Of a stretch of 64,000 nucleotides of DNA, positions 18,177-26,794 are shown piece after piece. Below the pieces are notes generated by a model. It did not search any database, had not been told where the DNA came from, and saw only the letters and a list, made by a program, of their open reading frames with translations. The DNA comes from Alkalihalobacillus bogoriensis ATCC BAA-922 (GTDB taxonomy: Bacteria; Bacillota; Bacilli; Bacillales; Bacillaceae_F): the NCBI RefSeq assembly GCF_000621445.1, contig NZ_KK211278.1:124001-188000 (forward strand), read 5' to 3'. The translations under genes were made by a program, and so were the position numbers. How positions within the stretch are numbered: the first letter of the stretch is position 1; every line of letters starts with the position of its first letter.

Positions 18177-18290
18177 TTATGATGAAGATTTGAAAAATAA
18201 CTTATATAAAGCGAAAATGCCCCATGTTAATAATGCAATACCAACTATAGCAGCTAGCACTAATCCACCAAAGAAAATGAAAGCCTCCAT
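18177..18290 (-). CDS. 37-residue single-helix membrane protein
   Basis: MEAFIFFGGLVLAAIVGIAL then a WGIF segment and a basic/serine tail KLFFKSSS. GGGGGTGA lies about 7 bp before the ATG and a strong terminator begins right after the stop, so the three parts of a gene are all present although the frame is short. One transmembrane helix with a cytoplasmic positive end. No family is recognised. Confidence 0.75.
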   Translation of the reverse strand: MEAFIFFGGLVLAAIVGIALLTWGIFALYKLFFKSSS

Positions 18291-18694
18291 GAGTGTGTCA
18301 CCCCCAAAAGAAAAAGGAATGTAGTGTTACCTTATCATATAATCTTTTCATTTTAAAGGGGCGGACAGTAGGCGGACTTTTGGTCTAGTAATTTTACATG
18401 ATCTCTCTATTCTATTTTATTGAAAAATAGAATAAACTAGAAAAAAGAAATAAATTCCAATGCTATCATTGATAAATAGAAAGTATTCATGCTGGAACAG
18501 TGGAAACTTGTGATTCAACAATATTTTATTCAGCATTTAAGTTTTCTACCACCAGAACCGATTGTTTTTTATTTCATCTATCATGATAGGAATGGCGATG
18601 TATCCGTTATACTAATGTTTGGATAAGCATAGTATCTCAAAACAACTTTATATTTTACTAGAGTAAAAGATATATATATTAAAGGAGAAACGTT
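18291..18694. other. gap between the 37-residue gene and signal peptidase gene
   Basis: AT-rich DNA with promoter-like sequence just before sip (the stretch with TATATATATTAAAGGAG). A 45-codon open frame at 18489-18626 (+) encodes a protein starting MLEQWKLVIQQYF, but its SD is weak (AGAAAG) and I see no family, so it is not called as a gene. No repeat element is found here. Confidence 0.5.
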
Positions 18695-19306
18695 ATGGGA
18701 CAGAAAATTATGTTGGAAATGATCAGTTGGATAAAAGCGATTGTATTAGGGTTTGTTCTCGCTTTCCTTTTAAGTATTTTCATTATTCAACCATATGAAG
18801 TTGATGGAAGCTCAATGGAACCAACGTTAGAGGGAAGAAATGACTTGGATGAAACCTTGAAGGGAGACCGAGTGATTACATATAAAACACCATATATATT
18901 GGGGGCTTCCCCTGAGTTTGGTGATGTTATTGTCATCGATAGTCGTGTGAACGAAGAGCGTACACTCCAGGATCTTTTATTAGACAGTCCAATGATTTCA
19001 ACATTAACAAGACAGAAACAGAAGCATATTTGGATTAAACGTGTCATCGGGGAGCCAGGTGATATTATTGAAATTAAAGATGGAGTCGTCTATCGCAATG
19101 GGAGCATGATTGAAGAAGAGTATATAAAAGAAGAAATCTATGGTGAATTAGAAGCAACAACAGTCCCTGAAGATATGATTTTTGTAATGGGAGATAATCG
19201 TAATGGGAGTACAGATAGTAGAAACATCGGACCGGTTCCAATTGATCATGTGATTGGCAAAGTCATTTTACGATATTTTCCGTTTGATAAAATTGGGCAA
19301 CTGTAA
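18695..19306 (+). CDS. type I signal peptidase
   Basis: Removes signal peptides from exported proteins at the outer face of the membrane. One N-terminal membrane anchor (about residues 13-32), then the catalytic Ser40 in DGSSMEPT, the general base Lys115 in WIKRVIGEPGD, and the box-E GDNRNGSTDSRNIGPV. Length of 203 residues fits the SipS/SipT type. AAAGGAG precedes the ATG. Bacilli carry several paralogues, so a gene number is not assigned. Single gene flanked by repeat A downstream. Confidence 0.95.
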   Translation: MGQKIMLEMISWIKAIVLGFVLAFLLSIFIIQPYEVDGSSMEPTLEGRNDLDETLKGDRVITYKTPYILGASPEFGDVIVIDSRVNEERTLQDLLLDSPMISTLTRQKQKHIWIKRVIGEPGDIIEIKDGVVYRNGSMIEEEYIKEEIYGELEATTVPEDMIFVMGDNRNGSTDSRNIGPVPIDHVIGKVILRYFPFDKIGQL

Positions 19307-19318
19307 CGTTGTTGCGTT

Positions 19319-19497
19319 CGGACATCAATTCCGTTATTTGAGCAAATTTTAACGAATTTTAAATGTAAACGGACATCAGTTCCGCTAATCTCCAAAAAAG
19401 GCGAGTGAACCAGCTTGCTTTTAAGAAATAACGGAACAAATGTCCGATAGGGTTTTAAAATGTAAGCAATTCACAATAATAGCGGAACATATGTCCG
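19319..19497. repeat. interspersed repeat family A, copy 3 (2+2 layout)
   Basis: Direct units at 19319 (CGGACATCAATTCCGTTA) and 19370 (CGGACATCAGTTCCGCTA); inverted units ending at 19446 and 19497 (TAACGGAACAAATGTCCG and TAGCGGAACATATGTCCG). It ends only 4 bp before the SD of the next gene, so it is likely in that gene's 5' leader. Confidence 0.88.
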
Positions 19498-19513
19498 AAA
19501 CGGAGGTAACATG

Positions 19514-19711
19514 ATGGCAAAACGACCGGCAAACCCTAAAAAAGAAAAATGGCGATTGTATGATACTATCGTTTCAGGAGGGCTTTTTGGCCTTTTTGCT
19601 GACAGTGAAGAAGCAAGGCAAAAGCAAGATGGAAAAAAGTTCAATCAATTAGTGTTTGGTTCGTTACTTGGTATTGTTTTTACAGTTGCGCTTTTTTACA
19701 TTGTTTTATAA
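19514..19711 (+). CDS. small membrane protein of unknown function
   Basis: 65 residues: a basic N-terminus (MAKRPANPKKEKWRLYD), an amphipathic or short hydrophobic stretch, an acidic/basic linker DSEEARQKQDGKK and one C-terminal membrane helix. GGAGG is 7 bp before ATG 19514 (ATG 19511 would be 4 bp away). It ends 3 bp from the 3' end of the convergent MocR gene. No family recognised. Confidence 0.75.
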   Translation: MAKRPANPKKEKWRLYDTIVSGGLFGLFADSEEARQKQDGKKFNQLVFGSLLGIVFTVALFYIVL

Positions 19712-19714
19712 TCT

Positions 19715-21115
19715 CTAAAGCCAAGCTTGCTTCAGCCGATTTACCCCATCAACGATTTGCGCTTTCGTTAATCCCCCGAATCCAAGTTGAATCATTGGCT
19801 TTTGATGTGTTGATGGATTAATCATATGTCGGGATACGGGATACACTGCAACCCGTTGCCGAACAGCCCTTTCTATTAATTCTTCCTCTGTCATCCCGTT
19901 TTCAATTTCTAATAAAATGTGCAAACCTGCCTCTTTTCCTCGTATGATTACCCGATTACGAAACTGGTTTTCAATTTCTGCAATAAGCACAGCTTGTTTT
20001 TTCTGATAAATTGTACGCATTTTTCGAATATGGCTATCCCAATGACCTTGTTTCATAAACTCAGTAAGCGTAAGTTGACTAAGCAAAGGAACGGGCTGGT
20101 CAAATAAGCGGAACATTTGTTTATATCGTGCAAGCAACGGAAAAGGTAGAATCATATATCCCATTCTAAGCGAGGGAAGAAACGATTTTGATAAACTGCC
20201 TAAGTAAACAACTTTGTTATGCTGGTCTAAGCCTTGCAAAGCTGGAATCGGCTTTCCGACATAACGAAACTCTCCATCGTAATCATCCTCAATAATGATG
20301 CCATTCTTTTCTTGTGCCCATTCTAATAATTGCAATCTTCTTTTTAATGGCATGACCATCCCACAAGGAAATTGATGAGATGGGGTAATATAGGCGATCG
20401 TTGCGTTACTCTTCATTAAGTCATCCACTCTCATCCCCCCATCGTCTAGCGGAATTGGGATAAGAGGAAGATGATGATTATAAAAAACAGCACGTACCCC
20501 GTCATATCCAGGATCCTCTATTGCGGCTATACTGTCGTTTCGTAAAAGCTGAGCTAAAACCCCAATTACATGTTGAATGCCAGCACCAATGACGATTTGG
20601 TCTGGTGAGCAATGAACACCTCTTGCAAAATGTAAATAAGTTGCGAGTTGCTGACGTAAGTCAAATTCTCCTTGTGGGTCTCCATAGGTAAACAATTGCT
20701 GTTGGTCGGGATGAAGAAATTGTAGCGTTAATTTCCGCCAAACCGAGGAAGGGAAATGTTCTGAATCTACAGTGCCATAGCGAAAATCAATGTCGATGGT
20801 TGAAGGCTCCTGTGCTTGTTGACTTCTACTCTCATAAGGAGGAGCTGGTGTAAGGGGAATAGTCGATGTTAGATCCACGACAAACAGGCCACTACGAGGT
20901 TTGCTTTCAACATAACCTTCGATGAGTAATTGATGATAGCCGGCTTCCACTGTATTTCGACTTACATTTAAATATTGATGTAATTGTCTTATCGATGGCA
21001 AACGACTGTTTGCTGGGATAGCCCCTGATATGATTTCCGCTTTTATATATTGGTATAACTGAACATAAAGAGGTTCTTTCTTGCTCTTTTGTAAAATGGG
21101 AGTAATCTCTAGCAT
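19715..21115 (-). CDS. MocR/GabR-type transcriptional regulator (GntR HTH plus aminotransferase domain)
   Basis: Residues 1-80 form a GntR winged helix (YVQLYQYIKAEIISGAIPAN, then SRLPSIRQLHQYLNVSRNTVE). From about 110 the protein is a fold-type I aminotransferase-like domain with the PLP Lys in VVYLGSLSKSFLPSLRMGY and the Asp of IEDDYDGEFRY. Such proteins sense PLP or amino acids and usually control the divergently transcribed neighbour. Here that neighbour is a GNAT-MFS gene pair starting 138 bp away. Length of 466 is typical. AGGAGAG precedes the ATG. Confidence 0.93.
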   Translation of the reverse strand: MLEITPILQKSKKEPLYVQLYQYIKAEIISGAIPANSRLPSIRQLHQYLNVSRNTVEAGYHQLLIEGYVESKPRSGLFVVDLTSTIPLTPAPPYESRSQQAQEPSTIDIDFRYGTVDSEHFPSSVWRKLTLQFLHPDQQQLFTYGDPQGEFDLRQQLATYLHFARGVHCSPDQIVIGAGIQHVIGVLAQLLRNDSIAAIEDPGYDGVRAVFYNHHLPLIPIPLDDGGMRVDDLMKSNATIAYITPSHQFPCGMVMPLKRRLQLLEWAQEKNGIIIEDDYDGEFRYVGKPIPALQGLDQHNKVVYLGSLSKSFLPSLRMGYMILPFPLLARYKQMFRLFDQPVPLLSQLTLTEFMKQGHWDSHIRKMRTIYQKKQAVLIAEIENQFRNRVIIRGKEAGLHILLEIENGMTEEELIERAVRQRVAVYPVSRHMINPSTHQKPMIQLGFGGLTKAQIVDGVNRLKQAWL

Positions 21116-21252
21116 CGTGCATTCTCTCCTTATCTAAAATCTGATCCTAAAAAAATGAAGTCAACTGTCACTATAAATGAGGACAAAACAAGAATACAAT
21201 CATTATATCAAAATGCAACAAACAAAAGGATCATTTTAGGAGAGTGGGTTTA

Positions 21253-21699
21253 ATGGAATCTGTAATCGTAAGAAAAGCTAAAAAGGAAGATCAACAACAG
21301 CTATTGGCACTTATGAATGAGTATATTGTCGACTTTTATAACTGCCCCAAACCAGCCGGTGAAAAACTTGAACGACTTGTTCTGCAATTACTTGAAAGAG
21401 AAATTGGGTTTCAATTTATTGCTGAAGTTAATGGAAACCTTGTTGGCTTTGCGACACTTTATTTCTCATTTAGTACAACAAAAGCAGAGCAAATTGTTGT
21501 GATGAATGACTTATATGTTATAGAACCTTGGCGAGGTAAAGGGGTGGCAAAGTTATTATTTGAAGCATGTTTCGCTTATAAAGTAAACAACGGTTTTGCC
21601 ACAATGATGTGGGAGACGGCGGAAACGAATAAACGAGCACAACGGTTTTATGAAAAAATGGGTGGAAAAAAAGGCGATTGGATTATGTATTCTATTTAA
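21253..21699 (+). CDS. GNAT-family N-acetyltransferase
   Basis: 148 residues from ATG 21253 with AGGAGAG 8 bp upstream. Acetyl-CoA binding motif NDLYVIEPWRGKGVAKLLFE (RxxGxA) and the C-terminal ETAETNKRAQRFYEKMGGKK are typical of the family. It is divergent from the MocR regulator and 16 bp upstream of an MFS transporter, suggesting one operon in which a substrate is acetylated and exported or imported. The substrate is unknown. Confidence 0.9.
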   Translation: MESVIVRKAKKEDQQQLLALMNEYIVDFYNCPKPAGEKLERLVLQLLEREIGFQFIAEVNGNLVGFATLYFSFSTTKAEQIVVMNDLYVIEPWRGKGVAKLLFEACFAYKVNNGFATMMWETAETNKRAQRFYEKMGGKKGDWIMYSI

Positions 21700-21715
21700 A
21701 TGAGAAGGTTGAGGT

Positions 21716-22978
21716 ATGAGAATGAGAAAAATACACTATGGCTGGATTATCCTTTGTCTTTGTTTCTTGGCTTTACTAGCGGTACAAGGAGTACGATTAT
21801 CGTTTGGCGCTTTTATTCCATCATGGGAGCAAGAATTTTCAACAACAAGAGCAAACATTTCTCTTATTGCAACCGTTAGTTTTATCGTTTATGGAATATC
21901 GCAACCTATTTTAGGAAAGCTCATTGATACGTTTGGTGTTCGAAAAATATTAGCTTATAGTGCATTTGTAGTTGGATTGAGTACGCTCCTTACTTTTTTT
22001 GTAACTTCCTTTTGGCAAATCATCATTCTTTATGGTATCGTCGCCTCGATTGGTTTTGGTGGAGCTTCAAATGTAGCAGCAGCAGTGGCGGTTACAAATT
22101 GGTTTCAGCACAAAAAAGGGCTTGCTCTTGGCATGATGACAGCAGGGATGAGTGCGGGACAGCTAGTCATAGTCCCGTTATGTTTGTATTTAATTGATTG
22201 GTTGGACTGGAAAATGACCGTACTAATACTAGGCAGTTTTTTGTTGCTTGTCATTTTTCCACTTTTGCTTCTTTTTTTACGAACATCACCATTAGAAATG
22301 GGGATAGAACCTTATGGGGGAATCAAGAACGAGCAAAAACAAGCTAGAAAAGTAGTAGAAAGAACTCCGAAGATATCGACTTTTTCTATAGTATTCTCCA
22401 AATCTTTTGTGTTCCTAGCTTTACCTTTTTTGATTTGTGGTTATACAACAACAGGTCTAATTGATACACATTTAATCTCTTTTTCTCATCATCACGGGTT
22501 TTCAATAGGGGTAACGGGAGCTGCAGTTGGATTACTAGCCGCATTTAATATTATAGGGACATTATCTTCGGGCATCATTGCCGATAGATTTAGTAACCGA
22601 AAATTTTTGGCGATCCTTTATGCTTTACGGTCGGTCACGATTTTACTATTGCTAATAACTGATCAATGGCTATTACTTTTGGTGTTTGCTGTAACGTTTG
22701 GCCTTGTTGATTTTGCAACGGTCACACCAACAACGATGTTAGCGTCTGATCTGTTTTCTAAACACTCACTTGGACTCGTCTTAGGGTTATTATCATTATG
22801 TCATCAACTAGGATCAGCGCTAGGAGCTTATATTCCGGCGTTGCTATATGACATAACAGGGGGATATGGAATGGCCTTGCTATCTGCTATTGTTTTACTC
22901 CTTATTGCATCTTTCATGAATTTAGCCCTACCAAAAGAGGCTCGTGAAATTGAAAAAACTAGTAATCTTGTTAGTTGA
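21716..22978 (+). CDS. MFS transporter, monocarboxylate/oxalate-formate-like
   Basis: 420 residues with twelve hydrophobic helices. The loop 2-3 signature LGKLIDTFGVRKI (MFS motif A) and GIIADRFSNRKF in the second half are visible. The opening KIHYGWIILCLCFLALLAVQG resembles oxalate/formate-antiporter and monocarboxylate-type carriers. Cargo cannot be assigned. Probably co-transcribed with the GNAT gene and controlled by the MocR protein (inference from divergence). Confidence 0.9.
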   Translation: MRMRKIHYGWIILCLCFLALLAVQGVRLSFGAFIPSWEQEFSTTRANISLIATVSFIVYGISQPILGKLIDTFGVRKILAYSAFVVGLSTLLTFFVTSFWQIIILYGIVASIGFGGASNVAAAVAVTNWFQHKKGLALGMMTAGMSAGQLVIVPLCLYLIDWLDWKMTVLILGSFLLLVIFPLLLLFLRTSPLEMGIEPYGGIKNEQKQARKVVERTPKISTFSIVFSKSFVFLALPFLICGYTTTGLIDTHLISFSHHHGFSIGVTGAAVGLLAAFNIIGTLSSGIIADRFSNRKFLAILYALRSVTILLLLITDQWLLLLVFAVTFGLVDFATVTPTTMLASDLFSKHSLGLVLGLLSLCHQLGSALGAYIPALLYDITGGYGMALLSAIVLLLIASFMNLALPKEAREIEKTSNLVS

Positions 22979-23023
22979 CTGAGTATCCAAGTCAATGGTC
23001 ATGATAAAGTAATGCTTAAATAA

Positions 23024-23053
23024 AACGAGTCCTAGGTGTGGATGGGACTCGTT
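23024..23053. terminator. probable terminator after the MFS gene
   Basis: AACGAGTCC pairs with GGGACTCGTT. The + strand tail ACTATTTT is weak; the minus-strand tail TTTTATTT is better. No minus-strand gene ends here, so it most likely serves the MFS operon. Confidence 0.55.
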
Positions 23054-23180
23054 ACTATTTTCCTTCGTCAATGTGCGACTTTTTAGCTGTAATGAAAAGA
23101 TTGTTTTATAACTAAAGGATTTCGCATAATATAAATCGAAAAAGAGTAAAACCAAATTTTTACTTTTCATAGACCAAGAG

Positions 23181-24671
23181 GTGAGCCCAATTCGAAATTA
23201 TGTTGTAATCCTAATGATGAGTGTTTTACTCTTTTTTGTTTTCATGCAAGAAGTTAGTGTGTCGGCTTCAGAAGAAATAAATGAAAAGATAGAAAAACTT
23301 AAAGTTGAAATTACTCAAACGATGGAGGAACATAATATTCCGGGAATGGCTGTGGCTATCGTCGACAAGCATGGTTTCATTTATACTGAAGGGTTTGGTT
23401 ATAGTAATAGTGAAAAAAGAGTGGCAAAAATTGATGAAGAGACAAACTTTCATTTAGGTTCATTATCAAAGGTCTTTACTTCGATTGCTGTTTTGCAGCT
23501 TTATGAAAAAGAAAAGCTAAATCTTGACACAGCAGTAGTTCATTATTTGCCATGGTTTCCGTTTAATGAAATCACTGTTAAACACTTGTTGCAACATTCA
23601 AGTGGTCTCCCTGGAAGGTTAAATGTCCATGATATTTCAAACGTTAATCCAGAGGAAATAACGGAAATGATGGAAGCTAAGCTTAAAGATGTATCTTTGG
23701 TTGGTAAACCGGGTGAGGTCTATGAATATACAAACATGAACACGGATTTGTTACAACGGATCGTAGAAGAAGTTACAAATGAAAGCTTTCCAAACTATAT
23801 GGAAACCAATGTGTTTCATCCACTACATATGCATCGAACAGGCTATTATACATTTAATAGTGACCATCTCCGGAACACAGCCGATGGTCATCGTTATCAT
23901 TGGGGAAAGCTAAAGCCTTACGACGAACAACTCGTGTACGCGACATCTAGTTCGGCTGGGCTATCCTCTAATGCTACTGATCTGGCTAACTTCTTGTTCT
24001 TTCTTTTGCAAGAGGAAAAGGGACATATGCTTGTGACTCAAGATAGTATTGATGAAATGTTTCGTCCAAATCAGTATGGGCTAGGAATGAATTGGTTTAT
24101 TTTCCCCCACAATATAACTATGGATGGAGGTTTACCAGGCTTCACGACATCAATGGTGCTCTCAGCAGATCGGTCATTTGGGTTGGTCTTATTAGCAAAT
24201 TCAAAGCAAGACGTTACATTAGATACTAGTTTTAATTTGTATAAAATATTAGAAGGTACAGATCCAACACCATTATTATCCTCGAATTATCCTAAAGTAA
24301 GCAGTGAGGCGAAAACAGTTCTTTTTGCCATTATGATTCTTTTTGTTAGTTTAGCTTATGTAGTTGGAATGACAAGCTATCGAATGGTAAAAGGAGAACG
24401 AAGGCTTTTTTTTAAAGTGCCAAGTCGAAAAGAATCCGTTCACTTCATGGTGGTTTTATTATTATACTTGAGTATCATCTATTATATTTATGTCATCCTT
24501 CCTTTTTATATCGGAGTTCCGTCACTATTTGAATTTAAGAAAGAACCAGATTTTACAAGTGGTCTTGCGATTTTTTCTGTTCTTTATACGGTTTTCTCGG
24601 TCGTTTTGTTTTGGCACATTCTTTTTGTGAATAAGGTAGAAAACAATCATAAAGCAAATAAAATTATATAA
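23181..24671 (+). CDS. secreted/membrane beta-lactamase-family serine hydrolase
   Basis: A penicillin-binding-protein-like hydrolase outside the cell: signal peptide, then the SxxK nucleophile in LGSLSKVFTS, the YxN motif in YEYTNMNTDLLQ, and a C-terminal third with three or four membrane helices. This architecture (family S12 plus C-terminal helices) is common in Bacillus and may cleave D-amino peptides or lipoteichoic-acid D-Ala esters (FmtA-like); the substrate is not known. Start is uncertain: the SD AAGAGGTGA overlaps GTG 23181 and is ideally placed for ATT 23190 (MRNYVVILMM if used). Followed 11 bp later by the DUF3784 gene. Confidence 0.88.
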   Translation: MSPIRNYVVILMMSVLLFFVFMQEVSVSASEEINEKIEKLKVEITQTMEEHNIPGMAVAIVDKHGFIYTEGFGYSNSEKRVAKIDEETNFHLGSLSKVFTSIAVLQLYEKEKLNLDTAVVHYLPWFPFNEITVKHLLQHSSGLPGRLNVHDISNVNPEEITEMMEAKLKDVSLVGKPGEVYEYTNMNTDLLQRIVEEVTNESFPNYMETNVFHPLHMHRTGYYTFNSDHLRNTADGHRYHWGKLKPYDEQLVYATSSSAGLSSNATDLANFLFFLLQEEKGHMLVTQDSIDEMFRPNQYGLGMNWFIFPHNITMDGGLPGFTTSMVLSADRSFGLVLLANSKQDVTLDTSFNLYKILEGTDPTPLLSSNYPKVSSEAKTVLFAIMILFVSLAYVVGMTSYRMVKGERRLFFKVPSRKESVHFMVVLLLYLSIIYYIYVILPFYIGVPSLFEFKKEPDFTSGLAIFSVLYTVFSVVLFWHILFVNKVENNHKANKII

Positions 24672-24682
24672 GGGAGGAAGCT

Positions 24683-25006
24683 ATGATCGTAACGATTATT
24701 ATTATGTCTATATTTCTAGTCTTAGGTGTTATTTTATCGACTGGAAGAGGAGGATTTCTTATCGCAGGATATAACACGATGCCAAAAGAGGAGAAAGAAA
24801 ACATTGATACAGTCGCCTTATGCAAGTTTATGGGGAAAATGATGTTTGCTTTTTCATTCAGTCTTGTCTTATGGATTATAAGTGAGGTTTATGAGATAAA
24901 GTGGTTGTTTACTTTAGGTCTTCTTACCGTTTTTGTATTAGTCATCTTTACAGTTGTATATGTGAATACTAGTCAGCGTTTTAGAAAGCAAAATGAGGAG
25001 AAATAA
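24683..25006 (+). CDS. DUF3784 family membrane protein
   Basis: 107 residues with three membrane helices. The sequence LIAGYNTMPKEEKENID followed by LCKFMGKMM is the DUF3784 signature. GGGAGG precedes ATG, 11 bp after the beta-lactamase-like gene, so they form an operon. Function unknown. Confidence 0.88.
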   Translation: MIVTIIIMSIFLVLGVILSTGRGGFLIAGYNTMPKEEKENIDTVALCKFMGKMMFAFSFSLVLWIISEVYEIKWLFTLGLLTVFVLVIFTVVYVNTSQRFRKQNEEK

Positions 25007-25037
25007 TATATGTTTATCAGATGGAGTTTATTTCTTA

Positions 25038-25165
25038 CGGACATAGGTTCCGCTATTTCATAGAAAAAAACCTGTAATCGCTAGAAAATCAAGTAATAAC
25101 GGAACAGATGTCCGATACGTTTAATTGAGGAGATGTTTTTTGTAAAATAGCGGAATGAATGTCCA
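25038..25165. repeat. interspersed repeat family A, copy 4 (1+2 layout)
   Basis: One direct unit CGGACATAGGTTCCGCTA (25038) and inverted units at 25097 and 25148 (the last ends GTCCA, slightly decayed). A second direct unit is missing. It ends 8 bp from the lysozyme stop codon. Confidence 0.8.
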
Positions 25166-25173
25166 ATACGAGC

Positions 25174-25941
25174 TCACTTCTTATAGCCATAATCAGCAAA
25201 TTCTTGTTTACTGCCTGAAAATACATTGACATCAATAAATTTTTCTTCGCCGTTGTAGCCTTCTAGCTTTTCCCTATCTGTATATTGCCAAAATGTCCAC
25301 TCTCGATTATCTGGTAAAGATGGAGGTTGAAAAACATCCCTTATCCATATATCACATTGTTGAAATTCATCTTTAATGAATAAGTCGTATGCTTTATTCG
25401 TTGTGTAAAGAATAACTCGCTTCCCATAGTGCTCTTCTAATAAGTCAATCATAACTGTAAGTTCACGCACGACATCTGCACGGTCTGGTAGATTTTTTTC
25501 TTTATCACCATAAAACTCAACATCAATAACCGGTGGTAAGGCACTCTCGTCAATAGGGACCGTTTTTATAAAGTTTTCCGCTTGTGTATCCCCGCCACTA
25601 TCATAACTGAAAAAGTGATAAGCACCCATTCGTAATGGCGTGTTGTTTGCGTATTCCCAGTTTTTCTTGAAATATCGGTCGACAAAAGAACTTCCTTCTG
25701 TAGCTTTAATAAAAGCAAATGACAATCCTTGTCTTTGCAGGTGGTCCCAATCAATGTCACCTTGATAAGCAGATACGTCTACTCCTTTTACAGGGTATTC
25801 ATTGGCACGGGATGCATTCGGAATGATAATCCCTTCATACCAAAGGAAAACAAGAAGTGCTATCACTGTTAGGAAAAATAAAGCTAAGATGTATCCTCGT
25901 TTTGGCGTTTTTCGTTTTTTAAAAGAATACTTCATGTCCAT
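25174..25941 (-). CDS. glycoside hydrolase family 25 (N-acetylmuramidase), membrane-anchored
   Basis: Peptidoglycan hydrolase of the lysozyme GH25 type. After a basic N-terminus (KKRKTPKRG) one membrane helix anchors the protein; the catalytic domain starts GVDVSAYQGDIDW, and the acid pair appears as PPVIDVEFYG. WQYTD and FIDVNVF near the end are family-typical. I use ATG 25941; the frame stays open upstream but has no SD. 255 residues, a single-domain enzyme without wall-binding repeats. Confidence 0.9.
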   Translation of the reverse strand: MDMKYSFKKRKTPKRGYILALFFLTVIALLVFLWYEGIIIPNASRANEYPVKGVDVSAYQGDIDWDHLQRQGLSFAFIKATEGSSFVDRYFKKNWEYANNTPLRMGAYHFFSYDSGGDTQAENFIKTVPIDESALPPVIDVEFYGDKEKNLPDRADVVRELTVMIDLLEEHYGKRVILYTTNKAYDLFIKDEFQQCDIWIRDVFQPPSLPDNREWTFWQYTDREKLEGYNGEEKFIDVNVFSGSKQEFADYGYKK

Positions 25942-26025
25942 GTCACTACACCAGCCTTTGTCAAATAAAAGTACTCTTCTTATATTACCATAAAAATACA
26001 AATTGGATTTCAATTAAATATAAAG

Positions 26026-26075
26026 TTGACAAAACTCTCTATAGGTGTAATATTACACTTATAGAGAGTTTTTTT
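26026..26075. promoter_or_regulatory. 38-bp near-perfect palindrome overlapping a promoter-like sequence
   Basis: Arms of 18 bp (26033-26050 and 26053-26070) differ at one base; the centre is GTGTAATATTACAC. A consensus -35 TTGACA (26026) and -10 TAATAT (26048) with 16-bp spacing overlap the left arm and centre, and seven Ts follow the right arm. It could be an operator for a dimeric repressor or a terminator-like hairpin. It lies between the divergent lysozyme and DUF3139 genes. Confidence 0.6.
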
Positions 26076-26125
26076 AAAAAGATAAGAAGGAAATAAGAGA
26101 TAAACGTTACTTTAATGAGGGAGTA

Positions 26126-26290
26126 TAAAAATTTTGGTATCGCAATGAAGCTTTGGAAGCTTATTCTAGAAGAGCGAAGGCTGCGCACCTGCGCGTTTCA
26201 CCCCAAGAAGAGCACTTGGGGTTCACTGTCAAAAGCGGGCAGGGCTCCGCACTTCGCTTGAAACGAAAGACGCTCCCGCTTTTTTCTTAG
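26126..26290. repeat. interspersed repeat family B, copy 2 (full length)
   Basis: Begins AAAAATTTTGGTATCGCAAT, contains the AAGCTTTGGAAGCTT palindrome, then GCTGCGCACCTGCGCG, CACCCCAAGAAGAGCAC, AAAAGCGGGCAGGGCTCCGC and ends CGCTCCCGCTTTTTTCTTA. It separates the palindrome above from the DUF3139 gene. Confidence 0.85.
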
Positions 26291-26305
26291 AAAGGAAGGG
26301 TTCTT

Positions 26306-26731
26306 ATGAAATTGTATGTGAAACGTTATTTTCTTGAAGTTTTGTTTTTTAGCATCATTGGCCTCGTATTATTGACTTTCTTTATTATGGTTTATTTAAT
26401 AAACAATGGTAATCCATATGAAAATTATATCATCACAACCTATGTGCCCACTTATTTAGAAGAACAAGGATATGAAGAAGGACAAATACGAAAACAACAT
26501 CCAGCCACTCCGAAACATCCGATTAATAAAAGTGTTTATCAAACGCAGTATAATGTTGTATTTGATGATGAACCTCATATTACTTATGTATTTGGTGTAA
26601 CAAGAAAAGGAAAAGAAGTCGTGCAATTTTGTGAAAAAGAAATAAATGCTCAAGTCATGACGGACTTTACAACGAAAGATACGAAACATGCTGAAAAAGA
26701 GTGTATTGGGTATTTGGAGAATCGAGATTGA
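26306..26731 (+). CDS. DUF3139 domain protein
   Basis: 141 residues: N-terminal membrane helix (about 10-33), then an extracytoplasmic domain with YLEEQGYEEGQI and the YNVVFDDEPHITYVF strand pair typical of DUF3139 proteins of Bacilli. AAAGGAAGGG precedes ATG. Function unknown. The single promoter candidate upstream is separated from it by repeat B. Confidence 0.8.
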   Translation: MKLYVKRYFLEVLFFSIIGLVLLTFFIMVYLINNGNPYENYIITTYVPTYLEEQGYEEGQIRKQHPATPKHPINKSVYQTQYNVVFDDEPHITYVFGVTRKGKEVVQFCEKEINAQVMTDFTTKDTKHAEKECIGYLENRD

Positions 26732-26745
26732 AGTTAAATGGAGAT

Positions 26746-26780
26746 ATAAAAAGGACATTCTATCTCCTTGAGAATGTCCT
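26746..26780 (-). terminator. terminator of the TcaA-like gene
   Basis: AGGACATTCT (26752) pairs perfectly with AGAATGTCCT (26771). On the minus strand the stem is followed by TTTTTAT, so it ends the leftward gene starting at 28150. Confidence 0.85.
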
Positions 26781-26794
26781 ATACATATATGAAA

